Positions 27,581-37,426 of a stretch of DNA of 64,000 bases are shown here, one piece after another. Origin of the DNA: Helicobacter equorum (GTDB lineage: Bacteria > Campylobacterota > Campylobacteria > Campylobacterales > Helicobacteraceae); the NCBI RefSeq assembly GCF_900198655.1, contig NZ_FZPO01000009.1, positions 1 to 64,000 on the forward strand, in the 5' to 3' direction. Made by a program: the position numbers and the translations under genes. The notes under the pieces were generated by a model that saw only the letters and a program-made list of their open reading frames with translations, was not told the DNA's origin and made no database searches. The first letter of the stretch is position 1, and every line of letters starts with the position of its first letter.

Positions 27581-28369
27581 CTATAATCCAAGGGTATTCA
27601 TGTATGCAAGTGCGTCTTTGGTGCTAATAGCACCAAAGCTAAAAAGCTCACTGCTAAGTGCTGCTTGATTAATAAGCATTTGTGCACCATCGGAGGTTTG
27701 TAAGCCAAGATCTTTGGCGAATTTCAAAAATGGCGTATGCCTACCATAAATAAGATCAAAGCCATAGCGTGCTTGAGAGAGAATAGCACGCAAGAGTGTT
27801 TCTTGCAGTGGTAAAAGATCATCATTTAACCCTGCTGGAGTAGTATTTATCACGATGTCATAGGGTTTGGTAGAGTGGAAATCTTGGGGTGTAAGACACA
27901 CAAAACCATTACGTGCAAAGTATTCTAAGCGTGTTTTGGAGCGATTGATGATATGCGTGGTGATACCATTTTGTCGCAAGATAAAGGCTAAAGCCTTTGC
28001 CGAACCACCTGCACCAAGAATAAGTGCATTACGCAGATTCCATTCTTGCACACACATAAAAAAACCTTGTGCATCGGTGTTATAACCAATGATTTTCTCT
28101 CCTTCACGCACCCAAGTATTAACAGCTCTAATTTCTTTGGCAATCCCTCGCACTTCGTGGCTTTGGGCAAATGCTACTTCTTTGAAGGGCACGGTAATAT
28201 TTGCCCCTTGAAGCTTAAGCATACTAAATGTAGCACCAAGCTCATCTGGGATTTTTAGTAAATATCTCCCATAGCGTGCCTCAAACCCTAAAGACATAAA
28301 AGTAGTATTGTGCAAAAGAGGGGATTTTGAGTGTGCAATAGGATTACCAAAAACACAAAATTGTTGCAT
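27581..28369 (-). CDS. aroE: Shikimate dehydrogenase AroE
   Basis: Reduces 3-dehydroshikimate with NADPH in aromatic amino-acid synthesis. The 262 residues begin FCVFGNPIAHSKSPLLHN (substrate site) and contain ANITVPFKE with the catalytic Lys. GYNTDAQGF, the NADP loop LILGAGGSAKALAF, and GAQMLINQA near the end follow. The ATG overlaps the stop of the SH3-domain gene by one base. Confidence 0.94.
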   Translation of the reverse strand: MQQFCVFGNPIAHSKSPLLHNTTFMSLGFEARYGRYLLKIPDELGATFSMLKLQGANITVPFKEVAFAQSHEVRGIAKEIRAVNTWVREGEKIIGYNTDAQGFFMCVQEWNLRNALILGAGGSAKALAFILRQNGITTHIINRSKTRLEYFARNGFVCLTPQDFHSTKPYDIVINTTPAGLNDDLLPLQETLLRAILSQARYGFDLIYGRHTPFLKFAKDLGLQTSDGAQMLINQAALSSELFSFGAISTKDALAYMNTLGL

Positions 28370-29178
28370 TATTTGCTCAAAAGGCGAGATGCAATATAAC
28401 CTTCTCGTCCATTGTCTAAAAGGATTTTACTCCATTCATCTTCACTTTGGAGGACTTGCACATTTTGACCAAGTTTGAGCGTCATAATTACTGGTGCATC
28501 AGGGCTAGGAAATGCGCGAATATTAGCGGATTTAACGATAACTTTAGGCATAGCATCTTTGGATATGATACCTACATTTTGTGTACTCTCTTGTGGGGCA
28601 TTAGTGCCAAGCAAGTATGAAGCGATATAACCACGAATCTTAGAATCTACCTCCACTTCACTCCACTCACTTTCTGGAATATTTTGCACCAAGAATAGTT
28701 GTTGCCCTGCATATACTTTGTATAGAATCTTACTATTTATATTTGGAAGTGCGCGAATATTGGCACTACGCACATGCACATACCGAACCTGTGGGACATC
28801 AAAGGTTTGGGGTGTTTGTTGTGGCGTTTGAGGTAATGTATCTGGTGTATCTGTATTCGCTTGTGATGGCACTTGGTCTTGTGTAATCTCTTGAGTTGTT
28901 TGAGGGATTATGATTTCTTGGGTAGGTTGTGTCAAGATGATTTCTGGTTGTAAGTCATACGCTTGTGCTAAAGTAGTGGGTGGTGTTGTATGTGTATTTT
29001 GAGAATCTGCATCCATTGTGTTTTGTGCGGATTGTGATTTGTTGTTTTTATATTGTGCGTATAAATATGACAACTTTTTTTCGTTAAGTTCTGCAAATAT
29101 CACAAAATACAAAAAAATCCCCAATATCACGATAAGAATGGGGATAGAATAGAGTTTTACAATAGATTTTAATGACAT
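28369..29178 (-). CDS. Membrane-anchored protein with two bacterial SH3 domains
   Basis: A 269-residue protein with one N-terminal membrane segment (IPILIVILGIFLYFVIFA), then a Thr/Gln/Pro-rich linker to about residue 125. Two SH3b repeats follow, each opening with an SANIRA motif (SANIRALPNINSKIL and SANIRAFPSPDAPVI) and ending in GYIAS. Such domains bind peptidoglycan, so a periplasmic envelope role is likely. Lies between purM and aroE in a tightly packed - strand run. Confidence 0.75.
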   Translation of the reverse strand: MSLKSIVKLYSIPILIVILGIFLYFVIFAELNEKKLSYLYAQYKNNKSQSAQNTMDADSQNTHTTPPTTLAQAYDLQPEIILTQPTQEIIIPQTTQEITQDQVPSQANTDTPDTLPQTPQQTPQTFDVPQVRYVHVRSANIRALPNINSKILYKVYAGQQLFLVQNIPESEWSEVEVDSKIRGYIASYLLGTNAPQESTQNVGIISKDAMPKVIVKSANIRAFPSPDAPVIMTLKLGQNVQVLQSEDEWSKILLDNGREGYIASRLLSK

Positions 29179-29193
29179 ATATATACTCCATAA

Positions 29194-30177
29194 TTATTGT
29201 AACTTCACCCCGTTGCTAGAATCTATGTATCCTAGCACATAACCCCCGCTTTTGCCTACCACAAGATCGACATCCTTTGGATCTACTATAAAAATCATTC
29301 CAACACCCATATTAAAAGTCCTAAAACATTCTGCTTCATCGACATATTGACGCATCAAATCAAAAATTGGCGGTGTTTTGAGAGCACTTTTTTGGATACA
29401 AGCACCTAACCCATGAGGAATCGCGCGAGGGAGATTCTCTATAATCCCACCACCTGTAATATGTGCAAGTGCTTTGATATGATTTTTGAGTGTTAAAAAG
29501 GTTTTGACATAAATAGCAGTAGGCGTAAGGAGCGTTTGTGCAAGTGGCAGTCCTTCAAAGAGTGAATCTAATGTAAGATTCGCACGATCTAGGACTTTTC
29601 GCACTAGCGAATAGCCATTAGAGTGCAAACCACTAGAAGGTAGAGCTATAAGGACATCTTCTTCTTTTAACCTTGTTTGGCGTTGTAAATCCTCTTGTTC
29701 TGCAATTCCTACCGCAAATCCAGCAAGATCAAAGTCTTTTTTGGCATACATACCGGGCATTTCAGCACTCTCTCCGCCTATAAGCGCACATTGTGCGAGT
29801 TTGCAACCCTCTACAATACCTTGTATGACACGCAACGCATTTGCTTTATGAAGCTTACCTGTGGCGTAGTAATCAAGAAAAAATATCGGTGTAGCAAAAT
29901 TACAAATAAGATCATTAACACACATTGCAACAAGATCAATGCCCACATTCTCTAAAATATCTGAATCTATAGCAAGGCGTAGTTTTGTCCCCACACCATC
30001 GGTAGCACCTAAAATCACAGGTTGCTTATATCCACTAGGCATAGCATACGCACCAGCAAAAGAACCAATCCCACCGATAACATTTACATCAAATGTGCTT
30101 TGGACTAAGGGTTTTAGTCCATCTACAAGAGCATTACCCTCGTCTATATCTACTCCAGAATCTTTATAACTTAGCAT
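29194..30177 (-). CDS. purM: Phosphoribosylformylglycinamidine cyclo-ligase PurM
   Basis: Forms aminoimidazole ribotide in purine synthesis. The 327 residues show the PurM fold: YKDSGVDIDEGNALVD, GATDGVGTKLRLA, DLVAMCVNDLI, GGESAEMPGMY, LPSSGLHSNGYSLVRK and HITGGGIIENLPR. Length and order are normal for the family. Confidence 0.95.
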   Translation of the reverse strand: MLSYKDSGVDIDEGNALVDGLKPLVQSTFDVNVIGGIGSFAGAYAMPSGYKQPVILGATDGVGTKLRLAIDSDILENVGIDLVAMCVNDLICNFATPIFFLDYYATGKLHKANALRVIQGIVEGCKLAQCALIGGESAEMPGMYAKKDFDLAGFAVGIAEQEDLQRQTRLKEEDVLIALPSSGLHSNGYSLVRKVLDRANLTLDSLFEGLPLAQTLLTPTAIYVKTFLTLKNHIKALAHITGGGIIENLPRAIPHGLGACIQKSALKTPPIFDLMRQYVDEAECFRTFNMGVGMIFIVDPKDVDLVVGKSGGYVLGYIDSSNGVKLQ

Positions 30178-30248
30178 AAATGCTCCATAAAAAATTTGGC
30201 GTATTGTATAGTATAGAAACTTTGCATAAGATTATGTATAAGCTCACA

Positions 30249-30956
30249 CTACTTATTTTTATCTATTTTGCAAATAATCTTGCCAAAAAGTATAAGCCAA
30301 CGCACAACTCCATACACGACATAAAGACTAATGAGTATGCAAAGCGCCTCTGAAGGATAAACAAAAATCACACCAAGCAAAATCACAAGAATAATAAATG
30401 CCTTAAGATTCCAGTGCATTTTTTTAAAGCTTGGGTAACGAATATTGCTTACCATTAAGATTCCAACAACAAACGCGCACAGCAATAGAGGCAACATTGA
30501 AGCAGAAAAAATAGAATATTCTAAATCTACCAGAATCCAAAGCACGACAAAAATCGCAGCTGATGGAATGGGTAAGCCTATGAAAAAATGTGGCTCATCT
30601 GAAGTAGTGATATTAAATCGTGCTAAGCGAATTGCACCAAAAATCACAAAAAGCGCAGGGACAACTTCCCCAAGTCGCCCATACGATTCTCCTACATAAA
30701 AAAACAATAACATGGCGGGTGCTACCCCAAATGCAACAACATCAGCAAGAGAATCAAACTCCACACCAAATTTACTAGAGGTATTGGTAAGCCGTGCTAC
30801 GCGTCCATCAAGTCCATCTAAAATCATCGAAATGACAATAAACCAACATGCAAGTGCGAAATTACTGTGTGAAGAGGCAATGATACTTAAAATGCCTAAA
30901 AAAATACTACCAGCGGTAAATAAATTAGGTAGTATGAAAAGCGGACTTATTTTCAT
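30249..30956 (-). CDS. pssA: CDP-diacylglycerol-serine O-phosphatidyltransferase PssA
   Basis: Makes phosphatidylserine, precursor of phosphatidylethanolamine. The 235-residue membrane protein has the CDP-alcohol phosphotransferase motif DGLDGRVARLTNTSSKFGVEFDSLAD (residue pattern DG-x2-AR-x8-G-x3-D-x3-D) and about seven hydrophobic segments. It overlaps the next upstream gene by four bases. The order pssA, Psd-like gene, ftsH, prmA, cheY matches the H. pylori HP1071-HP1067 block. Confidence 0.93.
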   Translation of the reverse strand: MKISPLFILPNLFTAGSIFLGILSIIASSHSNFALACWFIVISMILDGLDGRVARLTNTSSKFGVEFDSLADVVAFGVAPAMLLFFYVGESYGRLGEVVPALFVIFGAIRLARFNITTSDEPHFFIGLPIPSAAIFVVLWILVDLEYSIFSASMLPLLLCAFVVGILMVSNIRYPSFKKMHWNLKAFIILVILLGVIFVYPSEALCILISLYVVYGVVRWLILFGKIICKIDKNK

Positions 30957-31564
30957 TGATTGTATCCTATAATACTTTCATACCCATAAACCTTATCGCC
31001 CACACTCACTTTTATTTCAAATGTTTTTGGAAGATATATTTTGGTAAAGCCTATTTTCATGTAGCCACAGCGATCACCTACGGCGAGATTTGAGGTGGCA
31101 TATACGCGTGAGGTATCCAATAACTGCGGAAAAAAGTCTATGCGATATGTGTCATTGCGTTCTTGCCAAGATAGACTAAAAGATGCGTTAAGCGTATGCT
31201 TTTTATCGTTATTACTAAAATAGAGATTAAGTCCATTTTTGCATTGTAAGGTTGCATTAAGGATATCCATAGGGGCTCGTATTACACCTATATCATAGCA
31301 TCGAGTTTGAATTTCCACACACACGCTATCTTCAAGAATATCGATATTTTTCACAACACCATCTATTGGTGCTACAAAACTTGCAGAATCTACATCCGCA
31401 ATCCTTTCGGGATTACGAAATATATACAGCCAAAATGCCAACCCAAGCAACATAACAAAGGTGATAAACCCGAGATCAAGATATGCACTGATTAAAAAAA
31501 TAATTACCCACACAATCGCACCAAACCAACCTTCTTTGGCTATTATTTGTATGTTTGTGTTCAT
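30953..31564 (-). CDS. Phosphatidylserine decarboxylase-like protein lacking the pyruvoyl site
   Basis: Two N-terminal membrane segments are followed by FRNPER and FVAPIDGVVKNID, the conserved start of phosphatidylserine decarboxylases. The C-terminal LGST/FGS processing site that creates the pyruvoyl cofactor is not present; the region reads GYMKIGFTKIYLP. The H. pylori counterpart in the same position (HP1070) is a separate gene from the true Psd. So this is probably a non-catalytic paralogue next to pssA, perhaps a lipid-binding or regulatory partner. 203 residues. Confidence 0.7.
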   Translation of the reverse strand: MNTNIQIIAKEGWFGAIVWVIIFLISAYLDLGFITFVMLLGLAFWLYIFRNPERIADVDSASFVAPIDGVVKNIDILEDSVCVEIQTRCYDIGVIRAPMDILNATLQCKNGLNLYFSNNDKKHTLNASFSLSWQERNDTYRIDFFPQLLDTSRVYATSNLAVGDRCGYMKIGFTKIYLPKTFEIKVSVGDKVYGYESIIGYNQ

Positions 31565-31592
31565 CTTTCCTCCTTGTAGTGCCTCGATATTC

Positions 31593-33506
31593 TTAGTGTT
31601 CCTCTTCTATAGGAACTAAGCGAGAAGTCATATTATGCTCTTTTTCATACGATTCTATAATTTCTCGCACTCTGCTACCATCAATGACTTCTTTTTCTAA
31701 TAATTCAGCAACCATACTTTCAATAGCTGGTGCATACTCACGCAAAGTTTTCTTGACATGCTCAAAATGTTCTTCAAGCATAGTGCGTATGTAATTATCC
31801 ATTTTTTGCGCAGTCTCTTCACTAAATTCACGGCTGTTAGCACCACCGCCTAAGAAATTATTTCTTCGCGTAAAATCCTCTAGCACCATAAGTCCGCTTA
31901 CATCAGTCATGCCATAATACACAATCATATTTTTTAAAATTCCTGTAGCACGTCGTAAATCATCAGATGCACCATTAGAAATTTCTTGTAAAAATACTTC
32001 TTCAGCAGCTCGCCCACCAAGTAACACATCAATTTGTGCTAACATTTCATAGCGTTGCTCAAGGTTACGATTTTCTTCTGGTGTATGAAGAGTATAGCCA
32101 AGTGCACCCATACCACGCGGTATGATAGAAACTTTATTTACTCTGTGTGCGCCTTTTGTGAGTTCACCCATAAGAGCATGCCCGCTTTCGTGGTAAGCGA
32201 CTATTTTCTTTTCTTTTGGCGAAATGGATCGAGATTTTTTCTCTAAACCTATCATTGTTCGCTCCATCGCTTCTTTAAAGTGTTTTTGAGAAACTTCTTT
32301 TTTATTTTCACGCCCTGCAAGAAGTGCAGCCTCATTGACAATGTTTGCCAAATCTGCTCCTGCAAGTCCTGCGGTAAATTTTGCAATTTCTTGTAAATCC
32401 ACATCGCGCGAAAGTTTAACGCTTTTTATATGGACTTTTAGAATCTCAACACGCCCTTTGAAATCTGGTGCATCAACAAGCACTTGTCTATCAAAACGCC
32501 CTGGTCTTAGAAGTGCAGGGTCAAGAATCTCTGGTCTGTTTGTTGCAGCCAAGACAATTACGGGGGCATTTTCGCTACCAAACCCATCCATTTCTGCTAA
32601 AAGTTGGTTTAGTGTTTGTTCTCGCTCATCATTGCCACCTACCATACTACCTGCAGCACGAGATTTTCCTATCGCATCAATTTCATCAATAAAAATAATG
32701 CTAGGTGCCTCTTTTTTTGCCATTTCAAACAAATCTCTTACTCTACTAGCTCCAAGTCCCACAAACATCTCTATAAAGCTACTTCCACTCATAGAAAAAA
32801 ACGGCACATTTGCTTCCCCTGCGACTGCTTTGGCAAGCAAAGTTTTACCGGTGCCCGGAGGACCTACTAATAGCACGCCTTTAGGGATTTTTGCACCTAC
32901 TGCCGCATAGCGTTCTGGATATTTTAGGAAGTCCACAATTTCTACGACTTCCTCTTTTGCCTCTTCATTCCCTGCCATATCATCAAAGGTTACATTGGGC
33001 TTTTCAGCATTGACAAGTTTTTTTGAGCTTCCGATACCAAACATACCACCACCCATGGATTTTTGCATTCTGCTTGCGATAAAAAGCCAAATAGCAATGA
33101 TGATAAAAATAGGCAATAGCATATTAATCATATCTGTGAAGAAATTAGATTCACTAAAGCCACTATATTCAATTTGCTTTTCATCAAGCAAAGTCGTAAG
33201 ATTTGGATCTGACACTCTTTTGGCGGTGTATAAGACTTTTGGTGATGAACTTGTAGAAAGTGCGCGTATGATAGTTTGTCCGATACTTACAGAATCTACC
33301 TCTTTGTTTTGAATGAGTTGCTTAAGCTCATAGTAGCTTACTTCTTTGCTGACCACATTGCCACTTAGCCTATCGCTAAGAATATCCCCTGTAGGTGAAA
33401 AGAGCTTAAATAAAATCATTACACCAATTACCAAGATAGCAAAAGTCAAAAATGGATTTTGCTTAAATGGCGTTTTTTTGTTGTTATTATTTTGATTTTC
33501 TGTCAT
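31593..33506 (-). CDS. ftsH: ATP-dependent zinc metalloprotease FtsH
   Basis: Membrane AAA+ protease for quality control and for turnover of regulators such as LpxC. The 637 residues have two membrane segments near the N-terminus, Walker A GPPGTGKTLLAKAV, Walker B SIIFIDEIDAIG, second region of homology ATNRPEILDPALLRPGRFD, and the zinc site VAYHESGHAL. Normal length and motif order. Confidence 0.96.
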   Translation of the reverse strand: MTENQNNNNKKTPFKQNPFLTFAILVIGVMILFKLFSPTGDILSDRLSGNVVSKEVSYYELKQLIQNKEVDSVSIGQTIIRALSTSSSPKVLYTAKRVSDPNLTTLLDEKQIEYSGFSESNFFTDMINMLLPIFIIIAIWLFIASRMQKSMGGGMFGIGSSKKLVNAEKPNVTFDDMAGNEEAKEEVVEIVDFLKYPERYAAVGAKIPKGVLLVGPPGTGKTLLAKAVAGEANVPFFSMSGSSFIEMFVGLGASRVRDLFEMAKKEAPSIIFIDEIDAIGKSRAAGSMVGGNDEREQTLNQLLAEMDGFGSENAPVIVLAATNRPEILDPALLRPGRFDRQVLVDAPDFKGRVEILKVHIKSVKLSRDVDLQEIAKFTAGLAGADLANIVNEAALLAGRENKKEVSQKHFKEAMERTMIGLEKKSRSISPKEKKIVAYHESGHALMGELTKGAHRVNKVSIIPRGMGALGYTLHTPEENRNLEQRYEMLAQIDVLLGGRAAEEVFLQEISNGASDDLRRATGILKNMIVYYGMTDVSGLMVLEDFTRRNNFLGGGANSREFSEETAQKMDNYIRTMLEEHFEHVKKTLREYAPAIESMVAELLEKEVIDGSRVREIIESYEKEHNMTSRLVPIEEEH

Positions 33507-33518
33507 TGTTTATACTCC

Positions 33519-34502
33519 TTAAGATTTATCATGTATGCATTTTTGGAGTTTTAGGGCTACCCACTCATCACGCACACAAGATTCTATAAGCCTAAAACCC
33601 TGTAAAAAACTTTCTAACACATCATCTTTGTGGGTTTCTAAAATCCCAGAAAGGATTAAAATCCCACCATCATGGAGGTTGTGCATAAAATCTTTGTAAA
33701 GAACCTTTAAGGTAAAGGCTAAAATGTTTGCCACTATAACATTAAAAGTTAAATCTGTTTTGAGGCTTCCTATACTCCCTTCCCAAATTTTGCATACAGA
33801 TACATCGTTATTGGCAAAATTCTTTTGACTTTCTACAATGCTAAGGGGATCGGTATCACACGCATACACTTCCGCACCAAGTTTGGCGGCTACTATAGAT
33901 AATATACCACTTCCACAACCCACATCAAGGAGTTTTTTACCCTGCAAGTTAAGGGTGCTTAGCATTTCAATACACATTGCCGTGCTTGCGTGATGGCCTG
34001 ATCCAAAGGCAAGAGCAGGATCTATAATGATAGGTACTTGTTGTGAATCCTGTGAACTAGTGTGTGAAAGATCCCAAGAAGGTGTGATAAAAAACTTGCC
34101 ACATGCAATGGGTTTAATAGAATCTTTATAGGCTTGTATCCAATCTTGATTGTCTTTTTGGGTAATTGCGTAAGCACAGCCTATGCTAGATTCTACCCTA
34201 TGACTAAGAATCTCGCAAAACTCTGCCAAATTTTTTACAAATTCTTCACGCACATCAAACGGAAAACGTGCTATAAGTTTTGTTTGTTGTGGGGAGTGCA
34301 AAAGCGTGCTATATGTAGTGTGCAGTGTGTGCCATTGCATAGAATCTAACTTTTCATCAAAAATGCTATCGTTTTGGATATATTCGATACTACACAAACC
34401 AGAATCTTGAAGGTATGTCGCAATAAAGCAAGAGAGGAAATCTGCAAAAATCTCTACATCTTGACTTGGATAAATAGTATATTGAAAGTATTTTTCGTGC
34501 AT
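33519..34502 (-). CDS. prmA: Ribosomal protein L11 methyltransferase PrmA
   Basis: Trimethylates ribosomal protein L11. The C-terminal half carries IDPALAFGSGHHASTAMC, the SAM loop LLDVGCGSGILSIVA, VYACDTDPLSI and NVIVANILAFTLK, which mark PrmA. The N-terminal substrate-recognition domain is divergent. 327 residues. Twelve bases separate it from ftsH. Confidence 0.92.
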   Translation of the reverse strand: MHEKYFQYTIYPSQDVEIFADFLSCFIATYLQDSGLCSIEYIQNDSIFDEKLDSMQWHTLHTTYSTLLHSPQQTKLIARFPFDVREEFVKNLAEFCEILSHRVESSIGCAYAITQKDNQDWIQAYKDSIKPIACGKFFITPSWDLSHTSSQDSQQVPIIIDPALAFGSGHHASTAMCIEMLSTLNLQGKKLLDVGCGSGILSIVAAKLGAEVYACDTDPLSIVESQKNFANNDVSVCKIWEGSIGSLKTDLTFNVIVANILAFTLKVLYKDFMHNLHDGGILILSGILETHKDDVLESFLQGFRLIESCVRDEWVALKLQKCIHDKS

Positions 34503-34516
34503 TAGGAGATGGGAGT

Positions 34517-34894
34517 TTAGCCCTCATTCACACCCAAAACTACCTCAAGCTTTTCTTTAAGCACTTGCGGAGTAAAAGGCTTAACGATATAATTATTCAC
34601 ACCAGCCTTGAGTGCGGTAATAACTTCAGCTTTACCACCTTCTGTGGTAACCATAATAATAGGAATATCTTTGTAGCGATCATCACTTCTTACTTTTTTG
34701 ACTAGATCAAGTCCATTCATTTCGGGCATATTCCAGTCCGTAATAAGCACATTGATACCCTCTACACTATCAAGCAAACTCCACGCTTCCACGCCGTGTT
34801 CAGCTTCCAAAATATCCTCATAGCCTAATCTCTGGAGTGTATTTTTTATGATTCTTCGCATTGTTGAGCTATCATCGACTACAAGTAACTTCAC
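34517..34894 (-). CDS. cheY: Chemotaxis response regulator CheY
   Basis: Phosphorylated by CheA and binds the flagellar switch. LLVVDDSSTMRRIIKNTL, LITDWNMPEMNGLDLV (phosphorylated Asp), the Thr in VTTEGGKAE and the Lys in YIVKPFTPQ are all present. The start is set at a GTG at 34894, giving 125 residues starting MKLLVVDD as in H. pylori CheY1. AAGGAGA lies a few bases upstream. A longer reading to 34948 adds residues foreign to the family. Confidence 0.93.
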   Translation of the reverse strand: MKLLVVDDSSTMRRIIKNTLQRLGYEDILEAEHGVEAWSLLDSVEGINVLITDWNMPEMNGLDLVKKVRSDDRYKDIPIIMVTTEGGKAEVITALKAGVNNYIVKPFTPQVLKEKLEVVLGVNEG

Positions 34895-34982
34895 TGCTAC
34901 TCTCCTTAATATTGATTTATTTTGGGTTATATCGGAAAAATTGCGCAAATCTTAGCACACAAAGTTTGAGATTTGCTTTAAT

Positions 34983-35693
34983 CTAAGTATTTTTCATATA
35001 CTTTTGTAAATCTATTTTGTGCTCATAAAAAGCTTTACCTATGATAACTCCATTTATATGAGGGTTGGCACTAAGAATCTCTAATTCTGTGGCATCAGAG
35101 AATCCTCCACTTGCAATTGTATAAATGCCACTAACTTGTGCGATACTTTGTGTGAATTCTATATTTACACCACTTAGAGCGCCATCGCGGTTAATATCTG
35201 TGCAAATGATAGCATCTACTTTACTTCCCTTGAAATATGAAGCAAAGACACTTGCTTCCATATTTTCCTCTTTTTCCCAACCTTGTGTCGCTACCTTGCC
35301 ATTACGTGCATCAATTCCTATGGCAATTTTGTAGTGTTGTGCCATTTTGAGTGCAAACTCTGGATCTTGTAGTGCAATAGATCCTAGAATAATCCTCTCT
35401 ACACCTAAATCTTGATAGTATGCGATATTTTCTTGTGTCCTAATCCCTCCACCTAGCTCGATTTTTAGTGATGTGTGTGAGAGAATTTGTTTAATAACTT
35501 CTTTGTTGCGTGGCTCTCCAGCAAATGCGCCATTTAAATCTACGATGTGCAGCCACTTTGCACCCATTGCCTCGATTTCTTTAGCAAATTCTAGCGCTTC
35601 ACCATAGACTTTTGCGCTTTGCATATCTCCTTTGTATAGACGCACAGCCTTACCATCTTTAAGATCAATAGCCGGATAAATATCTATCATCAT
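34983..35693 (-). CDS. hisA: HisA phosphoribosylformimino-aminoimidazole carboxamide ribotide isomerase
   Basis: Histidine biosynthesis isomerase with a TIM barrel. IDIYPAIDLKDGKAVRL (first catalytic Asp), LHIVDLNGAF, IELGGGIRT, ICTDINRDGALSGVN (second Asp) and IASGGFSD identify it. No other histidine gene lies nearby, so the pathway is scattered. The first of two adjacent ATGs overlaps the stop of the upstream AAA gene by one base. H. pylori lacks this pathway. Confidence 0.92.
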   Translation of the reverse strand: MMIDIYPAIDLKDGKAVRLYKGDMQSAKVYGEALEFAKEIEAMGAKWLHIVDLNGAFAGEPRNKEVIKQILSHTSLKIELGGGIRTQENIAYYQDLGVERIILGSIALQDPEFALKMAQHYKIAIGIDARNGKVATQGWEKEENMEASVFASYFKGSKVDAIICTDINRDGALSGVNIEFTQSIAQVSGIYTIASGGFSDATELEILSANPHINGVIIGKAFYEHKIDLQKYMKNT

Positions 35694-37414
35694 TACTCCC
35701 TTCTAAAACCTACACTTTTTTGGTTATCAAAATTTGCGTTTAGCTCTTTTTTGATTTCTTCCTCAAAATCTTGTATACAAAAGATAGGATCTTCTCTTGT
35801 AGCGACTTTGTAAGCAGTATTTCGCACGACAAGCTTTATCTGCCCTCCACTAAGATCAGATTCACAAAGTTTCGCAATAAATGCCTCCCGTGTGCCATCT
35901 AAGGTAATATTTGTTGGCAAAAGATGATCCCAGAGTTGTCGCCTTTGCTCTTTGTTTGGTCTTTTAAATTCGATTTTGTAGTTAAATCGCCGCGAAAATG
36001 CCCTATCAAAATTTTCTAAAAGATTAGTTGTTGCGATCAAGATTCCTTCAAAATGCTCAATTTGTTCTAAAAAAATATTTTGCATTTGGTTATGCATTTT
36101 ATCCGTGCTTGTGTGTGCTCCACCTCTTGATGAGAGAAATTGATCTGCTTCATCTAAAAACAAAATAGGCTCACTTTTGACTTTTTTGCACATCTCTTTG
36201 TAAGTATCAAAAATAAGGCGTACATTTTTTTCACTCTCGCCAACATATGCGGATAAAATCTTGGAGCAATCAAAACTTAGTACCTCTTTTTTTAGGCTTT
36301 TAGCCAATGCCATTGCACTAAGCGTTTTGCCAGTGCCTGGAGGTCCAAAAAATAAAATTTTAGCCTCAATATTTTTGCTTTCTTTGATACCCCACAGCTT
36401 TAAGCGATTAATAACTACAGAATCTACTTGTGCAAGGATATGCCTTAGGGTTTCTTTTGTGTTCGGGGATAAGATTACCTCATCAAGTGTGGATTTTGGA
36501 TCAAGGAGTTCAAAAATTTCTTGATTCTTGATGAGAGATTCTAGAGTGATTTTTGTATGTTTTGGTTTTTTGGTGGGGTTATTGATTGTGTGCAAAATTT
36601 CATTAGGGATAAAAAAAGATTTATCAATATTCCCAAATCCTGAAAGATACTCATCATAATCCACCAAGCCTTTTGAAAGTAATTTAGAATCTTCGCTAAG
36701 AAGTTCAAGGTTTGCCATTTTTTCATATTCATCATCACTTATAAGGTGCATAAGCGCATTTACATCTCGCGTATTTTGCATACTTCTTGGGGAATACTCT
36801 TCTTTGAGTAAAGCTAAAAAGATAATTTGTTCTTTTTGGTTTAATTTATGGGCTTTGAAAAATTTTATAAGAGAGAGTTGTTTTTTGGTAAGTTTTAATC
36901 TTGCAGAGATTCTATCTTCAAGGAGCTTGAGGGAATTTTTGGATAAAGATAGAGAATCTTGACGCATACGACTTGTTTTGTGTAATAAATCTATACGTTT
37001 AAATTGATCTTTTAGATATTCCAAATCGTTGGTATATGCGCTAATTTCTGGTAAAGTGTCATCAAAATATCCCTCTAAAAGTCGCAAAAAATTATACGAA
37101 AGACTAATGCGGTCATTATATAGTTCGAGCATAAGCATAGGCATACTATTGGGATCATCTGAATTAAGTTGTGTAACCCATCCCATTTCGATGAGATCAT
37201 ATATTTTTGGCAAAAGCTCAAAGTGTGTTTTGTATTCTTGTTCGCCATAATACTTACTCAAAAATAGCGACACAGAGCAAATATTATCACCATACAGATA
37301 ATTTTTTAGAAGGTTTTGGAGAATCTGTGCTTCTTGCTCATCGCATTTAAGATGAGGGAAGATTTTTGAATTTTGTAATGTGTTAGATTCTAAAAAATCA
37401 ACAAGAAATTCCAT
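35693..37414 (-). CDS. AAA-family ATPase, function unknown
   Basis: A 573-residue protein. The N-terminal half (to about residue 300) is helical with no motif I recognise. The C-terminal half is a classical AAA module: ILFFGPPGTGKTLSAMALAK, ILFLDEADQFLSSR, ATNLLENFDRAFSRRFNYKI (arginine fingers) and LSGGQIKLVVRN. Resembles Cdc48/ClpX-like remodelling ATPases found in Campylobacterota. It is wedged between hisA and a metal-efflux gene, which does not suggest a role. Confidence 0.75.
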   Translation of the reverse strand: MEFLVDFLESNTLQNSKIFPHLKCDEQEAQILQNLLKNYLYGDNICSVSLFLSKYYGEQEYKTHFELLPKIYDLIEMGWVTQLNSDDPNSMPMLMLELYNDRISLSYNFLRLLEGYFDDTLPEISAYTNDLEYLKDQFKRIDLLHKTSRMRQDSLSLSKNSLKLLEDRISARLKLTKKQLSLIKFFKAHKLNQKEQIIFLALLKEEYSPRSMQNTRDVNALMHLISDDEYEKMANLELLSEDSKLLSKGLVDYDEYLSGFGNIDKSFFIPNEILHTINNPTKKPKHTKITLESLIKNQEIFELLDPKSTLDEVILSPNTKETLRHILAQVDSVVINRLKLWGIKESKNIEAKILFFGPPGTGKTLSAMALAKSLKKEVLSFDCSKILSAYVGESEKNVRLIFDTYKEMCKKVKSEPILFLDEADQFLSSRGGAHTSTDKMHNQMQNIFLEQIEHFEGILIATTNLLENFDRAFSRRFNYKIEFKRPNKEQRRQLWDHLLPTNITLDGTREAFIAKLCESDLSGGQIKLVVRNTAYKVATREDPIFCIQDFEEEIKKELNANFDNQKSVGFRRE

Positions 37415-37426
37415 ATATTATCCTTA

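Noticed and set aside
30445-30972. Several antisense reading frames opposite pssA and other conserved genes
   Set aside because: They are frame shadows of well-supported genes on the other strand.
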